This document shows positions 10,166-21,344 of a DNA stretch of 64,000 bases, in pieces; position 1 is the first letter of the stretch, and each line of letters starts with the position of its first letter. Both the position numbers and the translations under genes were made by a program. The notes below the pieces were generated by a model. It saw nothing but the letters and a program-made list of their open reading frames with translations, ran no database searches and was not told the origin of the DNA. The stretch spans positions 3,720,001 through 3,784,000 of the forward strand of contig OY969903.1 in assembly GCA_963704405.1 (NCBI GenBank). The letters run 5' to 3'. The stretch is from MFD01213-c1 sp963704405. GTDB taxonomy: Bacteria; Planctomycetota; Phycisphaerae; Tepidisphaerales; Tepidisphaeraceae.

Positions 10166-13100
10166 CTTGCGCCGGGCGCAACCGGGACGATTACACTCGC
10201 ATACAAGCCCGTCTCTACCGTTACGCCCGGCGTTCAGACGGCGACGCTGACCATTGCGAGCAACGACGCCACCGCCTCCAACTTTGTCGTCAATCTGCGT
10301 GGTCTGGCCACCACCGGCGTCGGCGGCGCCAACGAGCCTTCGGGCCAGCGCGTCTTTGATCTCTTCCAGATCGGCGACAATACAGGTTCACCAAACCCCG
10401 CCAGCAACACCATGCCCTATCCGCCGGGCACGCCTGATGATGAAGTGCAGATCAAGCGATTCGTGAAGGCCGGCCCGGGCGCGGTCACGCTGCAACCGAT
10501 CGCCGCTTTCTCAGCCAATCTCACGAACAACAATGAAAGCGCCCGCATCGGTTATTACAACCCCGGCTTCGGGCAGCAGAAGACCCAGCTTTTCTATATC
10601 AACGCCGCCGACGAGCAGAGCGTCACGCCTCATGCGATCGGTTCGACCAGCTTCGATCCCGGCTCCGCCGAGTTTTCGATGTACGGCGAGTTCAACGGCG
10701 CGGCTGCAACGGCATTCAAGAACGCCGACAACGTCACCGACCGCGACGCCTACCAGGAAGACCAGCTCAACACGTGGGACACGACCGCCGGCCATCAGCA
10801 GAAGATGCGCATCTATCCGTACATGGATGCCAACCGCAATATCGTCCCCAACACGTACATCTTCATTCCTGAAGATTTCACGACTGCCGACGACAATGAC
10901 GTCTTTGTCATCATCCGCAACGTCATGCCCGCACCGTCCGGTCCGGAATTCGGCCTGCAGAATCCTGACGGCAATCCGAACACCAATAACCTTGTTTTCG
11001 CGCGTCAGCAGGTCACTCAATTCAACCCGCCACCGCCGGGTCAGGGGACTACCCCTAAGCCCGCAACAACTTCGCATGACACGGTAACGGTTCGGCTCCG
11101 CAACACTGGCGAGGCATCGGAACTGATTAATTCGCTGGCTTTGAACGTGCCCCTCACCGGCCCTATCGTAAACGGCGTCCGCACACCCGCGTGGCAGATT
11201 ACCAATATGCCAACGCTTCCATTGACAATCCCCGCCGGCAGCTTCTTCGATATGACGATTAAGTTCGTCGCCGAAGGCTATATCAGCGGCAACAACTTCA
11301 GCAACAACGTCAAGGGAATGAATACCGGCACGCTGGTCATGACGACGAACGATCCAAATCATCAGTCTGTCACGCTGAATCTCGCAGGCCAATGGCAAAG
11401 CGGTCCCGAAACCGACAGCGCGGGGCAATATGCTGAGTTCTCCCTCGCGCAAACCATCGCCGCCGATGGTTTCTCCACCGTCATCGTCGGCCCCGGTCAG
11501 AACATCAACCAAGGCGGCGCCACCATGACGGTTGGCGAGGAAGTTCTCTCTCCATACTGGAATAAAGCCGACACCGGCGCCCAGGTGACTGTCCGCCAGA
11601 TTCAGGCGTACCACACTGAAGGCAACACGGCGACCTTTGGATATTTCATAAAGGGTTCGAGCACCAACACGAATATTGTTACTTCTAATTTCACCGATGC
11701 CCAAACTGTCTTTCCCCGCAGCAGCGCCAGCGGCAACCCCCCTGCCTTCGCTGCAATCCTCAATACGACAACCACCAGCAGCTTCGGTTTTGTTGTCGAC
11801 AACACCGAATACAGCGACGACACCAAGAACAAAATCCCCGCCGGCAGCACGACCGACACCGGTCACCACATGCGCTTCTGGCCTGCCCGCGATAAGAACG
11901 GCCTGTACATTCCCAATACGTGGATTGTGGCGATGGACTATTCGGGCATCAACTATGACTACAACGATAACGCTTACCTCATCACCAACATCCGTCCGAT
12001 GAACAGCCTGGCCGCGCCGCAGAACGTTGCGGCGGTGGGCAATCCAGTGGTCGGCAACTCCCTCACCTGGTCTGCCAACTTCGAAACGGTCACCGGCTAC
12101 AACATCTATCGCAGCACCGCCCCCACTACCGGGTTCTCGCTGCTGACCTCCAGCCCGATTACTGCAACCAGTTACCTGGATACGTCGGCGACGGTGGGCA
12201 CGCTCTATTACTATCGCGTCACCGCCGTCAACAGCGCGATCCCAGCGGAATCTTTCCCGACCACTGTCTCGGTCACGCGAGGAAGCGCCGCGTCCGCCCC
12301 GCAGGCGCCGACGACCGTCGCCGCTGTCGCCAACGGTTCCACTGCGATCAACGTCAACTGGTCCTTCTCCACCAACGCAACGTCTTACAAAGTTCTCCGC
12401 AGTCTCGACGGCGTCACCGGCTGGACGCAAATCACCTCGGTCAGCGGGTCCACCAACACCTACGCCGACACGAATCTGGCTCCCAACACCACGTTCTATT
12501 ACGAAGTCATCGCGAGCAACGCCGTCGGCGATTCGCCGGCAAGCAGCGTTGCCAGCGCCACCACATTGCAGGCGGCACCGGTTGCGCCGACGAATGTGGT
12601 CGCCAACGCCGGCTCCAGCACGCAGATCACCATCACCTGGGGCGCGGTTGCGAATGCGACGGGATATACCATTCAACGAAGCCTCGATGGTGTCACCGGC
12701 TGGACCGCGATCAACACGACAGTCGGCCAGTCGTCCACGACTTACCCCGACACCGGCCTCACGCCAAACACGACCTACTACTATCAGGTGCTCGCGACCA
12801 ACGGCGCCGGACCGTCACCGGCCAGCGCCACCGCCAGCGCAACTACCCAGCAGGTCGCTCCGGTCGCGCCGACCAACGCTTTGGCGACGGCCAACAACGC
12901 GGCGCAGATCACAGTCACCTGGACCGCCGCGCCAACCGCCACGGGTTACACGATTCAGCGCAGCCTCGACGGCCTCACTAACTGGCAGACGGCCGGAAGC
13001 ACGATCGGTGTGAACGCCACATCATTCCCTGACACCGGCCTGTCGGCGTCCACGACCTACTACTACCAGGTCATCGCGACCAACTCTGCCGGTCCATCAC

Positions 13101-13801
13101 CGGTCAGCAACATCACCAGCGCCACAACAACCGTCGCCGCCCCCCCCGCCCCCGCAAGCTCCGGCGCTTCTGCGCAGGACGCCAATGACATCCAGGTCAC
13201 CTGGGCCGCTTCCGCCACGGCGACAACTTACACCGTTCAGCGCAGCCTGGATGGTCTGACCAACTGGACGCCGGTCTTCACCACGCCTGACAACAATACC
13301 TTTGCATACCTCGATCCGAATCTGACGCCGCACACCACGTATTTCTATCAGGTTTTCGCGACCAACGCCGGCGGCAACTCGCCCGCCAGCCCGGTCTCCA
13401 GCGCCACAACTCCGCAGGTTGCGGCGGTCACTCCCGGCACGCTGGTTGTCACGGCCGTCAACGCGACGACAACCATCAGCCTGTCATGGGGCGCCAGCGC
13501 CAACGCCGACGGCTACATCGTCCAGCGCAGCCTCGACGGTTTCTCTGGTTGGACGCAAATCAATACCACGACCGGCGTCAACTCCACGACTTACCTCGAC
13601 AACGATCCGACGCTCACGGCCAACACCACGTATTACTATCAGATCATCGCCACCAACAGCGTCGGCCCTTCTTTGCCCGGCAACGTCGCCGCCGCCACCA
13701 CTGTGCCGGTCGCGCCTTCTCCGGTGGTCCTGGCCGCCGCATCTTTTGTTGGCATTAATGTAAGCTGGCCGGATGTCGCCGGTGAAACCGGGTTCCGCAT
13801 C
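10166..13801 (+). CDS. Giant surface protein, segment 2: Hydin-like repeats and FN3 domains 1-7
   Basis: Continues the gene after the shift near 10165; the first ATG in this frame is at 10412, but the coding match begins at once. Up to about 11990 there are two similar modules (EFSMYGEFNGAAATAFKNAD with MRIYPYMDANRNIVPNTYI, and YAEFSLAQTIAADG with MRFWPARDKNGLYIPNTWI), separated by a Hydin/ASH-like domain (GTLVMTTNDPNHQSVTLNL). From about 12000 seven FN3 domains run in tandem, each with the signature YxIxRSLDGxTxW ... TYYYQVxATNxxGxSPxS. The DNA repeats strongly. At 13802 a base is missing where ATCGAGCGCAGC is expected (I-E-R-S in the sister repeats), ending this frame. Inferred role: extended stalk of a cell-surface protein. 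Confidence 0.8.
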
Positions 13802-15543
13802 GGCGCAGCGCCAATGGGACCACCGGCTGGTCAGAAGTCAGCGCCGTTGGCGCAGGCACCCTGGCATATCAGGATTCCAATCTTCTGCCGGCCACGAAAT
13901 ATTATTATCGCGTCCGCGCCCAGGGCGCTTCCGGCTTCTCTGACTATTCCCCGGTCGTGAACACCAGCACGCAGGGAACCGTTGTCCTGCTCGATGTGGC
14001 CAGCAGCGCCACCTTCACCGACAGCCACAGCGTGCAGTGGTCTGCCGACACCGGCGCAGGCTGGTCCGGCGGCACCGTTTCCACCGGCTCATACGCCGTC
14101 GCCAACACGATTGACGATCCGCTTTATTACACCCGCCGCTACGGCAACATGACCTACACCAAGCCCGCGGACAATGGTGTTTACACGCTCAAGCTTTACT
14201 TCGCTGATCCGACCATGACCGCGGCCGGCAAGCGCGTCTTCAATGTTTCGGCGCAGGGCACACAGATTCTCAGCAACTTTGACATCTTCGCTGTCGCCGG
14301 GGCCAAGACCGCGAACATCCAGACCTTCACCATCAACATCACCACCGGGCAGCTCAGCCTGGTCTTCTCCAACATTGTCGACAATGCGATCGTGTCGGCG
14401 ATCCAGCTTACGCCTAATCAGCCGAACCAGCCCGCCGCCCCCACCGGACTGACGGCGACGGCCGGCGATTCCAACTCGATCAACCTTTCCTGGACCGACA
14501 ACGCAACCAATGAATCGGGCTATAAGATCGAGCGCAGCAAAGACAACGTGAACTGGACGCTCATCGCGCCCAACCTGCCGGCCAATACCACGAGCTATCC
14601 CGACACCGGCCTCACACCCAATACCAAATATTTCTACCGTGTCCGAGCCACCAACGGTGGGCTTGACTCGGTCTACAGCAACGTGACCAGCGGCACGACC
14701 ATCGTCGCTGCCCCAGGCGGCATCGCCGCCTCGCCCAATGGTGCCAGCGCCATCAACGTCACCTGGAACGCAGTCAACGGAGCCAGCACCTACTTCATCG
14801 AACGCAGCAACGACGGGCTGACCGGCTGGATCCAGATTGCCGCCCCGCAGACCAACAGCTATCCCGACGCTGGGCTTCTGGCCGGCACGCAATATTTCTA
14901 TCGCGTCCGCGCCGTCGTCCCAGCGGGCACCACTTCGTACAGCCTGGTCGCCTCCGCCACGACTTCGCAGAACCAGCCTGGCGCTCCAACAAATCCGGCA
15001 ACCAGCCAACCCACCGGCTCCTCGCTCGCCCTGAGCTGGGACGCGACCCCCAGCGCCACCGGCTACAAGGTCGAGCGCAGCCTCGATGGTGCCACCGGCT
15101 GGCAGCAGATCGCCACTCCAAGCATCAACAGCTATACCGATACCGGCCCGCTGAATCCTGTCACAACTTACTATTACCGCGTTCGTGCGACCGTTGGCGG
15201 TCAGGATTCGCCGTACAGCGTTGTCTTCAGCGGCACAACCACCTCCGCCGTCCCCGCATCACCAGCCGTCGTCAACGCACAGGCGAACACGGCGACGCAG
15301 ATCACCGTAAGCTGGTCTGCCGTTTCCGGCGCAACCACCTATCGCGTGGAGCGCAGCCCCGACGGTTCGACGGCGTGGGCGCAGGTCGGCCAGCTCGTGA
15401 ACAGCACCAACGCGCCCAGCTACAGCTATGCCGATTCCCCACTGAATCCGAACACGCCTTATTTCTATCGCGTGTTTGCCAGCAACAGTTCAGGCGACTC
15501 TGTCCCCAGCGCCACCGCCAACACCACCACCCCGGCGCTGCCG
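13802..15543 (+). CDS. Giant surface protein, segment 3: malectin domain and FN3 domains 8-11
   Basis: Third frame of the same gene, beginning RSANGTTGWSEVSAVG; an internal ATG at 13957 could be mistaken for a start. A malectin-like domain covers about 13975-14430 (VQWSADTGAGWSGG, YTLKLYFADPTM, KRVFNVSAQG, IVDNAIVSAIQL), the same fold as in the two kelch proteins upstream. Four FN3 domains follow, each with IERS and YFYRVRA-type strands. At 15543-15544 an extra G shifts the frame; removing it gives PALP-TAPTGINASAVSSGQ, a standard FN3 start. No enzyme motif is seen. Confidence 0.8.
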
Positions 15544-17404
15544 GACCGCGCCAACAGGCATCAATGCCAGCGCGGTCTCTTCCGGCCAGATCAACATCAC
15601 CTGGAATGCGGTTCCGGGCACCATCACCTATCTGCTTGAGCGCAGCCCGGATGGTTCCACAGGCTGGGCAACGGTCAGTTCCAACATTGCCCCCAACGGC
15701 ACTGCGACCGAATCGTATCCCGATGCCACGGTTCAGCCGTCCACGCAATATTTCTATCGAGTCAGCGTCACAACCTCCGCCGGCAGTTCCGGCCCGAGCA
15801 CCAATGCCAGCGCCACCACGCCTGCCGCCGGCCCCGCGGCCCCGACCGGCCTTGCCGCCAGCGCCACAACCTGGAATAAAATCACTATCACCTGGAACGC
15901 CGTCGCCGGTTCCACCAGTTATCTTCTGGAACGCAGCCCCGACGGCAACACGGGCTGGTCCCCCTTCAGCCCGATCGTGCCCAGCGGCAATGCCACAGAG
16001 TCGTTCATCGACACCCCCGTTTCCCCCTCCACGCAATACTTCTATCGCATCAGCGTGACCACGGGCGCCGGCACTTCCACACCCGCGGCGGTGGTAAACA
16101 CCACCACCCCCGCCATGCCCGCAACGCCCAGCGGCCTTGCCGCCAACCCGACCTCGCCGACGCTCATCACCGTAACGTGGAACGCCGTCGCCGGTGTCAC
16201 CACCTATCTCCTGGAACGCAGCCCGAATGGCGCCAGCGGCTGGACGACGCTTAACAACGTTACCCCCAGCGGCAACGCAACCGAATCGTATCTCGACGGC
16301 AGCGTCTTGGCTTCCACTCAATACTTCTATCGCATCAGCTCCACCAACTCGGCCGGCACCGGAACCGCCAGCGCTTCGGTGAATGCCACTACCCCGGCCC
16401 CGGCGTTCTCCGCTCCCGCGTCGCTGACTGCGACGGTGAACTCCTCCACCCAGATCACCCTGAACTGGTCCGCCGTCACCGGCGCAACCAACTACAAGAT
16501 CGAACGCAGCCCCGACGGCCAGACCGGCTGGACCCAGGTCGGCGCTACAACTACAGCCCTGACCCTCGCCAACACAGGCCTGACTGCGACCACTCGATAC
16601 TACTACCGCGTTAAAGCCAACAACGGCACGGTCGATTCCAGTCCTTCGCCGACCGCCTCGGCCATCACCCTGCAACCGACCGCGCTCTCCACTGTCCGCA
16701 TCGAAACCGGCGGAACCACCAACTACGTCGACACCCACGGCAACACCTGGATCGCCGATAAATATTTCTCCGGCGGTTACACCGGCACCAGCACCTTCGC
16801 CGTCGGCAATACCACTGACCCATCGCTTTATTACTCCCGCCGCTGGACCAATTTCACCTATGCCATTCCTGTGACGAATGGAACGTACGACCTCAACCTC
16901 TACTTCGCCGAAACCCGCCTCACCGGCCCCAACCAGCGCGTGTTCAACGTCTTCGCCGAAGGAACCAAGATCCTGTCCAACTTCGACATATTCGCCCAGG
17001 CGGGTTTCCAGAACGCGCTGATCAAGTCGTTCACCATCCCCGTCACCGATGGAACCCTGAACCTTCAGTTCCAGAACGTCACGGATGAAGCGATCGTCTC
17101 GGCGATCGAGGTGCTGCCGCTCACGCCCGCGGCCCCGACGACCCTCACGGGAACCGCCCAATCGTCATCGCAGGTCACGCTGAACTGGGCCGACAACAGC
17201 AACAACGAAAGCAACTTCGTTGTCGAGCGCCAGGGACCCAGCGACGCCAACTTCGTCGCCGTGGCAACCCTCGGCTTCGGTGTCAATAGTTTTGTAGACA
17301 CCACCGGCCTCACCGGCGCAACGCAGTACTCCTACCGCGTCAAAGCCATCAACGCCGGCGGGAGCTCGGCCTACACCAATATCCTTCAGGTGAGCACCCT
17401 TTAA
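15544..17404 (+). CDS. Giant surface protein, segment 4: FN3 domains 12-15, malectin domain 2, FN3 domain 16
   Basis: Last frame of the gene, closing with TAA at 17404. Four FN3 domains (ITWNAVPGTITYLLERSPDG and relatives) precede a second malectin-like domain at about 16690-17130 (WIADKYFSGGYTG, YDLNLYFAETRL, QRVFNVFAEG) and a final FN3 that resembles the FN3 units of the kelch proteins. With the three shifts repaired the protein is about 3,346 aa. There is no C-terminal membrane anchor or type IX-like sorting domain, so retention at the cell surface must rest on the N-terminal motif or on glycan binding. Confidence 0.8.
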
Positions 17405-17508
17405 TTTGAAACCACTGAATCTTTCGCAGAAAGATGACGATACAGAAATATTAAAAACCCGAACCCGCTCTCGCGCCCCGGCGTACCAAAACGCTTGCAG
17501 CGAAGCCC

Positions 17509-17766
17509 ATGAAATCCAAAACCTATTATCGCATCTGCTCCCGCCTCCACACCGCCAACATTTCCGCGGGCGCGTTGGACACCCTGCTCACCACCCGCCA
17601 CCCCGCAACATTCGAAGGCGCGCTGGTCACGCTTCGCGGCGACCTGTGCGACAACCAGACCACCGCCGAGATGCACTTGCGCTCCGCCAAAACCGAATTC
17701 CCCCACGCCGACCATTGGCTGCAAACCATTCGCTTCGATCAGGCCGCCCAGCCCATCCAGCATTGA
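17509..17766 (+). CDS. Small hypothetical protein (85 aa)
   Basis: MKSKTYYRICSRLHTANISA to AAQPIQH. Codon use has the strong third-position G/C bias of the neighbouring chromosomal genes, and no other frame does, which supports a real gene despite a weak ribosome site. No family recognised. It sits between the giant surface protein and tRNA-Pro, on the chromosomal side of the element boundary. Confidence 0.6.
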   Translation: MKSKTYYRICSRLHTANISAGALDTLLTTRHPATFEGALVTLRGDLCDNQTTAEMHLRSAKTEFPHADHWLQTIRFDQAAQPIQH

Positions 17767-17876
17767 GCGGAATATCCAACAGATCGACGGTCAGGCAGAC
17801 TTGCAACCCGATCCAAGCCGGATACACTTGCCAGCCATCGCCAAAATCAGGCGAAGGCCGCAATTATGACGATGTC

Positions 17877-17951
17877 CGGGGTGTAGCTCAGCTTGGCTAG
17901 AGCGCTTGGTTCGGGACCAAGAGGTCGCAAGTTCAAATCTTGTCACCCCGA
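17877..17951 (+). tRNA. tRNA-Pro(CGG)
   Basis: The acceptor arms CGGGGTG and CACCCCG pair over seven bases. The anticodon arm is CTTGG-TTCGGGA-CCAAG, giving anticodon CGG (proline). The T arm GCAAG-TTCAAAT-CTTGT and D arm GCTC...GAGC are normal, and CCA is not encoded. An integrase gene begins its 3' end 47 bases downstream, so the tRNA 3' half is the probable integration site. Confidence 0.95.
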
Positions 17952-17971
17952 TTTTATAACCCATTAAAAAT

Positions 17972-17998
17972 GCCGGGCTTATAAGGCCCGGCGTTTTT
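17972..17998. terminator. Bidirectional terminator
   Basis: Arms GCCGGGC (17972-17978) and GCCCGGC (17986-17992) with a 7-base loop, followed by GTTTTT on the plus strand and flanked by AAAAAT on the other side. It fits both the tRNA-Pro transcript and the converging integrase, whose stop codon is at 17998. Confidence 0.75.
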
Positions 17999-19128
17999 CA
18001 TTGGTCGCTGCTCTCCGATTTTGGGGCATTTTTTGGGGCAAACTCGGACTGATCGGAACTACCGACTCGTATCCCTTCGCTAACTTTTAGATAGAGTTCT
18101 TCCGGAATGGCGAGGTAATGCATCGCAGAAACCATGATGCTGTGACCGAGCCACTCGCTTACCGCATATTGCGGGTATTGCTGCGCCCAATCGGTTTCAC
18201 AGTTGCGGCGCATGACTTGAAACGCATCCTTCCATGAGTGCAGCCCAGCACGCTTGCGAATCACCGTGAAGTTTCGCCACAAGCAATGCTCGCTTACGTC
18301 GTCACAGATGCGCTCGGCCTTGGGATTGGCTTTCCCTTTGGCTTCGTGTAGGAGATCGAACAATTGCGGATCGATGGGAACAATTCTCTTGTTGCCCCCG
18401 AATCTTGCCGTCTTCTGAGCGAAAACCGTGAGCCTGCGTTGGTGCCAATCAACTGCCGACCAGGGCAAATTCGATGCTTCACCTCTTCTGAGCCCCGCCA
18501 GACGGCACAAGGCAATCAGTAATTTCCAGCCGGTATTGGGACAGGCGTCCAAAAGCTGACAACATTGCTGGCGAGAAACGTAGTGCCAGTTCCTGTCTGG
18601 CCGAGGCGGGCGGGTTTTGAGATTCACGAACGGATTGGACAGGAGCGCTCCATCATCAACAGCGCGCTTGAACATGCTTTTGGCGTCCGCACAACGATGA
18701 CATACTGAGACTTCGGCCATGGGGCGAATCTCGTTGTTAAGGCTCAATTCACCGCGTGCCAGTGAAGTGCGCCAGTCCCTGGCATTCTGGCGGGTGATCT
18801 GGTCAATCGGCTTTTTCTCGCCGAAGCATTTGATCAGGTAGCGGGCGCTCAGATCAAGCAGAGCGAGTGTGGCCGGGCGCAATTCCTGGCGGCTATCGAT
18901 GTAGCCGCGAAGATAAGCCCCAAGCAGTGGAACCTCGCCCGTGTTGCCCAGAGCAGGCTGGTGATGAAGCATCTCCTGCATCCTCTGACAGAGTTTTTTC
19001 GCCTGACGTCGTGACACAACCGATTTGGAACCAATTGATTTCTTGCAGCGACGTCCGGCTGCGTCTTTCCAGTCGGCCTGCCAGTAGTCGCCGTTTGAAC
19101 TGAGATTGATCACGATTGCGCGTGGCAT
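17998..19128 (-). CDS. int: Tyrosine recombinase / integrase
   Basis: 376 aa. The ATG at 19128 has an excellent site (AGGAGG six bases upstream). An N-terminal Arm/SAM-like region is followed by the catalytic domain: Arg in CRLAGLRRGEAS, box II in AFQVMRRNCETDW (Gln where most families have the first His, a change I recall from other planctomycete integrases), the GHS motif (EWLGHSIMVSAMHYL), and the Tyr nucleophile in AMHYL. It converges on tRNA-Pro, so it is the probable integrase for that site. Family knowledge: catalyses integration and, with an excisionase, excision. A TATAAT box lies about 60 bases upstream of the start. Confidence 0.9.
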   Translation of the reverse strand: MPRAIVINLSSNGDYWQADWKDAAGRRCKKSIGSKSVVSRRQAKKLCQRMQEMLHHQPALGNTGEVPLLGAYLRGYIDSRQELRPATLALLDLSARYLIKCFGEKKPIDQITRQNARDWRTSLARGELSLNNEIRPMAEVSVCHRCADAKSMFKRAVDDGALLSNPFVNLKTRPPRPDRNWHYVSRQQCCQLLDACPNTGWKLLIALCRLAGLRRGEASNLPWSAVDWHQRRLTVFAQKTARFGGNKRIVPIDPQLFDLLHEAKGKANPKAERICDDVSEHCLWRNFTVIRKRAGLHSWKDAFQVMRRNCETDWAQQYPQYAVSEWLGHSIMVSAMHYLAIPEELYLKVSEGIRVGSSDQSEFAPKNAPKSESSDQ

Positions 19129-19186
19129 AAGTCACCTCCTTTTTTGTGATTTGCGGGAGAGAAGAAGAAAGGAACGGCCTTGTCTA

Positions 19187-19192
19187 ATTATA
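19187..19192 (-). promoter_or_regulatory. Candidate -10 box of the integrase gene
   Basis: On the minus strand this reads TATAAT in an unusually AT-rich stretch (19181-19225), 59 bases before the integrase ATG. No good -35 is present at the right distance, so activation or an alternative sigma factor is possible. Confidence 0.4.
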
Positions 19193-19256
19193 GTACAAAA
19201 ATTGTAAATACAGTGATTTAACGTAAGGGCCGACCTCACTGGATGGTTGGCGGCAG

Positions 19257-19538
19257 CTATCGGGGATTGCGTTCGGTGATCAATGTGAGGAACCGCTCCA
19301 GTTCAATGCGGCGATAGCGCACGCATTTTCCAATCTGTGTTCCGCGAAGCAGACCCCGTTTTCTGTAGTATTCCAGCGTCGCGGTGGGCTCGGCAATGTT
19401 GATCAGGTCCAGCCTCAAATACTTGACCACCTCCTCTTCGGTCATGACTTCGGGACAGGGAGTGGGAACCGGCCCGGGAAGGAAAGCTAGCTGTAAACCA
19501 ATTGGAAGTTCATCGCGCTTGCCTTGATCGCTTTTCAT
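19257..19538 (-). CDS. Excisionase-like helix-turn-helix protein
   Basis: 93 aa. The central part (MTEEEVVKYLRLD ... TLEYYRKRGLLRGTQIGKCVRYRRIELERFL) is the HTH_17/MerR-like excisionase fold that binds DNA through a winged helix. The first 30 residues are Pro-rich; Met31 is an alternative start. It lies 128 bases upstream of the integrase on the same strand, the usual int-xis arrangement, so it may direct excision from tRNA-Pro. It could instead be a simple repressor of int. Confidence 0.75.
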   Translation of the reverse strand: MKSDQGKRDELPIGLQLAFLPGPVPTPCPEVMTEEEVVKYLRLDLINIAEPTATLEYYRKRGLLRGTQIGKCVRYRRIELERFLTLITERNPR

Positions 19539-19636
19539 ACTGACGAAACTACCGGCTGGAATGGATCACACCGACGCGGCGATCAACTTTCTCATTTGAA
19601 ACAAACCGAAATGCCAAAAAACAGTCAATAAAAAAA

Positions 19637-19653
19637 CCCGGCGAGAACCGGGG
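19637..19653 (-). terminator. Rho-independent terminator
   Basis: On the minus strand CCCGG-TTCTCG-CCGGG is followed by seven T. It ends the minus-strand operon 21344-19718. Confidence 0.7.
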
Positions 19654-19717
19654 GCATGACGGACAGAATTGATTGGGCAAAGAATCCTTGCTGAATTATC
19701 CCCGGATTACATCATAA

Positions 19718-19999
19718 TCAGCGACCCAGCATGCGCCGCCACGATGAAGATGAGAGATAGCCATTCAAAAATCCAATGATGCCATCTTCGCCCGCCGCGT
19801 GGCATGGGTGGGCCTGCAGGGCAACCACTTCCCGGTGCAGATACTGAATAATCAACGCTTGTTCCGGACTACGGGTCGCTAATAATACAATGGACCCGTT
19901 GCATCTATGGATGCGAACGATCGCAGCAGATTGATCGTAGAGCCGAACCTCACGAATCCGGCATGAGACGCGTGCCCAGGCGACGAATTGCTTGCTCAT
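19718..19999 (-). CDS. Small unknown protein (93 aa), last gene of a three-gene operon
   Basis: Starts at ATG 19999 with GGAG about seven bases upstream, three bases after the stop of the preceding gene. The sequence (MSKQFVAWARVSCRIREVRL ... GFLNGYLSSSSWRRMLGR) shows alternating beta-strand-like segments and no recognised motif. A terminator follows at 19637. Its tight linkage to two other unknown genes suggests a shared function. Confidence 0.65.
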   Translation of the reverse strand: MSKQFVAWARVSCRIREVRLYDQSAAIVRIHRCNGSIVLLATRSPEQALIIQYLHREVVALQAHPCHAAGEDGIIGFLNGYLSSSSWRRMLGR

Positions 20000-20002
20000 A
20001 AC

Positions 20003-20376
20003 TTATCTCCGGGAGAGCGCGTCAAGGAGCGTGCTGACGCGGAGAATTATACCAAGCGCCTCTTCAGAACTGATCGGAAATCCGGCTCGTTTTCCCCACA
20101 AAGCACGAGTCTTTTCAAGAAGTTCGACCGTCACCCACGATGGCGTGGCCGGTCGCAGAACCGCGCGGTCCGCGCGGAAAATCGAGAGAGGCTGTTGATT
20201 GGCCGCATCCATCTGAAACCAAGCGCAAGGCCTTTAATCGCCCGAGCGATCTCCTTCAGGTTCGTAGGATTCAGGGTAACCATCACAACTGGGCATGGGC
20301 CGCTTAACAAAGGATTCTCACCGGCAACCGCTTCGGATCGTGGCATAAGCCGGTCCGTGACCGAGGGCGTCTTCAC
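20003..20376 (-). CDS. Unknown protein (~124 aa after frameshift repair)
   Basis: A GTG at 20376 overlaps the stop of the upstream gene (GTGA), typical of translational coupling. The first frame (VKTPSVTDRLMPRSEAVAG ... NLKEIARAIKGLALGF) and the second (MDAANQQPLSIFRADRAVLR ... VSTLLDALSRR) join smoothly if one T is added to the TTT run at 20216-20218. The alternative is two overlapping genes, but the joined protein reads much better. No family recognised. Middle gene of the operon 21344-19718. Confidence 0.6.
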
Positions 20377-21344
20377 TTTTTAACCCGTTCAAGGAGTCGG
20401 CGGAGTATACGGAAAGTCTGCAAGGGAAACCCCTGAGCGAGATGGAGGACGTGGAGTTGCGTTAAGAGACGGTCATGACCTTCGGTCAAAGAGCCTTGGC
20501 CTGATCTGGACAGGTTGCCGACACCAAAAAAGAAACCACTGCTGCTCTGGACCAAGATTCGCTCAGCGCCCAATCGCTGAATCTGGGCAAAGTGAATCGT
20601 CATTTGCCGAAGCGCCGTAAGTGGCACGCGCGCAAAGCTCGAAAACGATATTTTCCCACGTCCACCACGGCAGATGTCGTGAACGAGAAAGCCGAGTACG
20701 TCAATTAGATCCCCATCGTCGAAATTATGGAAAGGCGGCCTGCGCCGCAGCATCGCGGACAGCGAGACTCGGTCAATCATAAAGTGATGGTTGGAAGGAA
20801 AAGTCGTCATGAGCGATTCATGCTGTCCTTCGGCCAACTCTGCCACACCATCAAGACGACCCTGATCGCGTTGCAATGTTACGAGGCGCAACGCATCAAA
20901 ATATTTCCGCCTCGGTGCTTCTGGCAATAGCATCGCCGGGATACCGGTGGAAACCGAGACAATCGAACCGCAGTTGAGGAGCCCTGCGGGCGAGACAAAC
21001 AGCGATACCAATTGCGCGGCAGCATGAAACTCATATGCGGCCGCGGCTGCGCACGCCGGATTCGGGGCAGGTCCGGCACCGATCAGAAATTTTTCCAGAG
21101 CTGAGCTCTCGCAAGCGTAGTGAGTGGCGAATTGTCGCGCGGCGGAACTAACCCATGATCGCCGCCAGCCTTGAAGATGGGAGAGCATTCGATGCAGGGC
21201 AGGGCGATTTGGCGTGTAGTCGATCCCCAGCAGAGCGGCAAGCTCATGTCCATACAGGTTGAGATACTGACAGCAAGAGTGAATGAACGGACCTGCCGGC
21301 GCGCTCATTGGCACCAGCCCGGCAGCAGTGAACTTTTTTTTCAC
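20373..21344 (-). CDS. Unknown protein (323 aa), first gene of a divergent operon
   Basis: I choose GTG 21344 because AGGAGG lies four bases upstream; the frame is open to 21392. The N-terminus is KKKFTAAGLVPMSAPAG. The middle (ACAAAAAYEFHAAAQLVSLF) could form a buried helix but has polar breaks. The C-terminal half contains FDDGDLIDVLGFLVHDICRG. No catalytic motif is recognised. It is transcribed away from the NUDIX-like gene at 21688 and coupled to two small genes downstream; the four may be one functional unit. Confidence 0.7.
   Translation of the reverse strand: MKKKFTAAGLVPMSAPAGPFIHSCCQYLNLYGHELAALLGIDYTPNRPALHRMLSHLQGWRRSWVSSAARQFATHYACESSALEKFLIGAGPAPNPACAAAAAYEFHAAAQLVSLFVSPAGLLNCGSIVSVSTGIPAMLLPEAPRRKYFDALRLVTLQRDQGRLDGVAELAEGQHESLMTTFPSNHHFMIDRVSLSAMLRRRPPFHNFDDGDLIDVLGFLVHDICRGGRGKISFSSFARVPLTALRQMTIHFAQIQRLGAERILVQSSSGFFFGVGNLSRSGQGSLTEGHDRLLTQLHVLHLAQGFPLQTFRILRRLLERVKK

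Noticed and set aside
10511..12676. Long minus-strand open frame (721 aa) opposite the giant gene
   Set aside because: Arises from the G/C-rich third positions of the plus-strand gene; composition is Arg/Gly/Val-biased, no domain, no ribosome site. The same holds for 15302-17161, 8136-8876 and 14089-15009 (minus).
12300..16680. Regular repeats that could suggest a CRISPR or tandem repeat array
   Set aside because: They are FN3 domain repeats in a coding frame of about 280 bases each, with no short identical repeats and unique spacers. No CRISPR array seen anywhere in the window.
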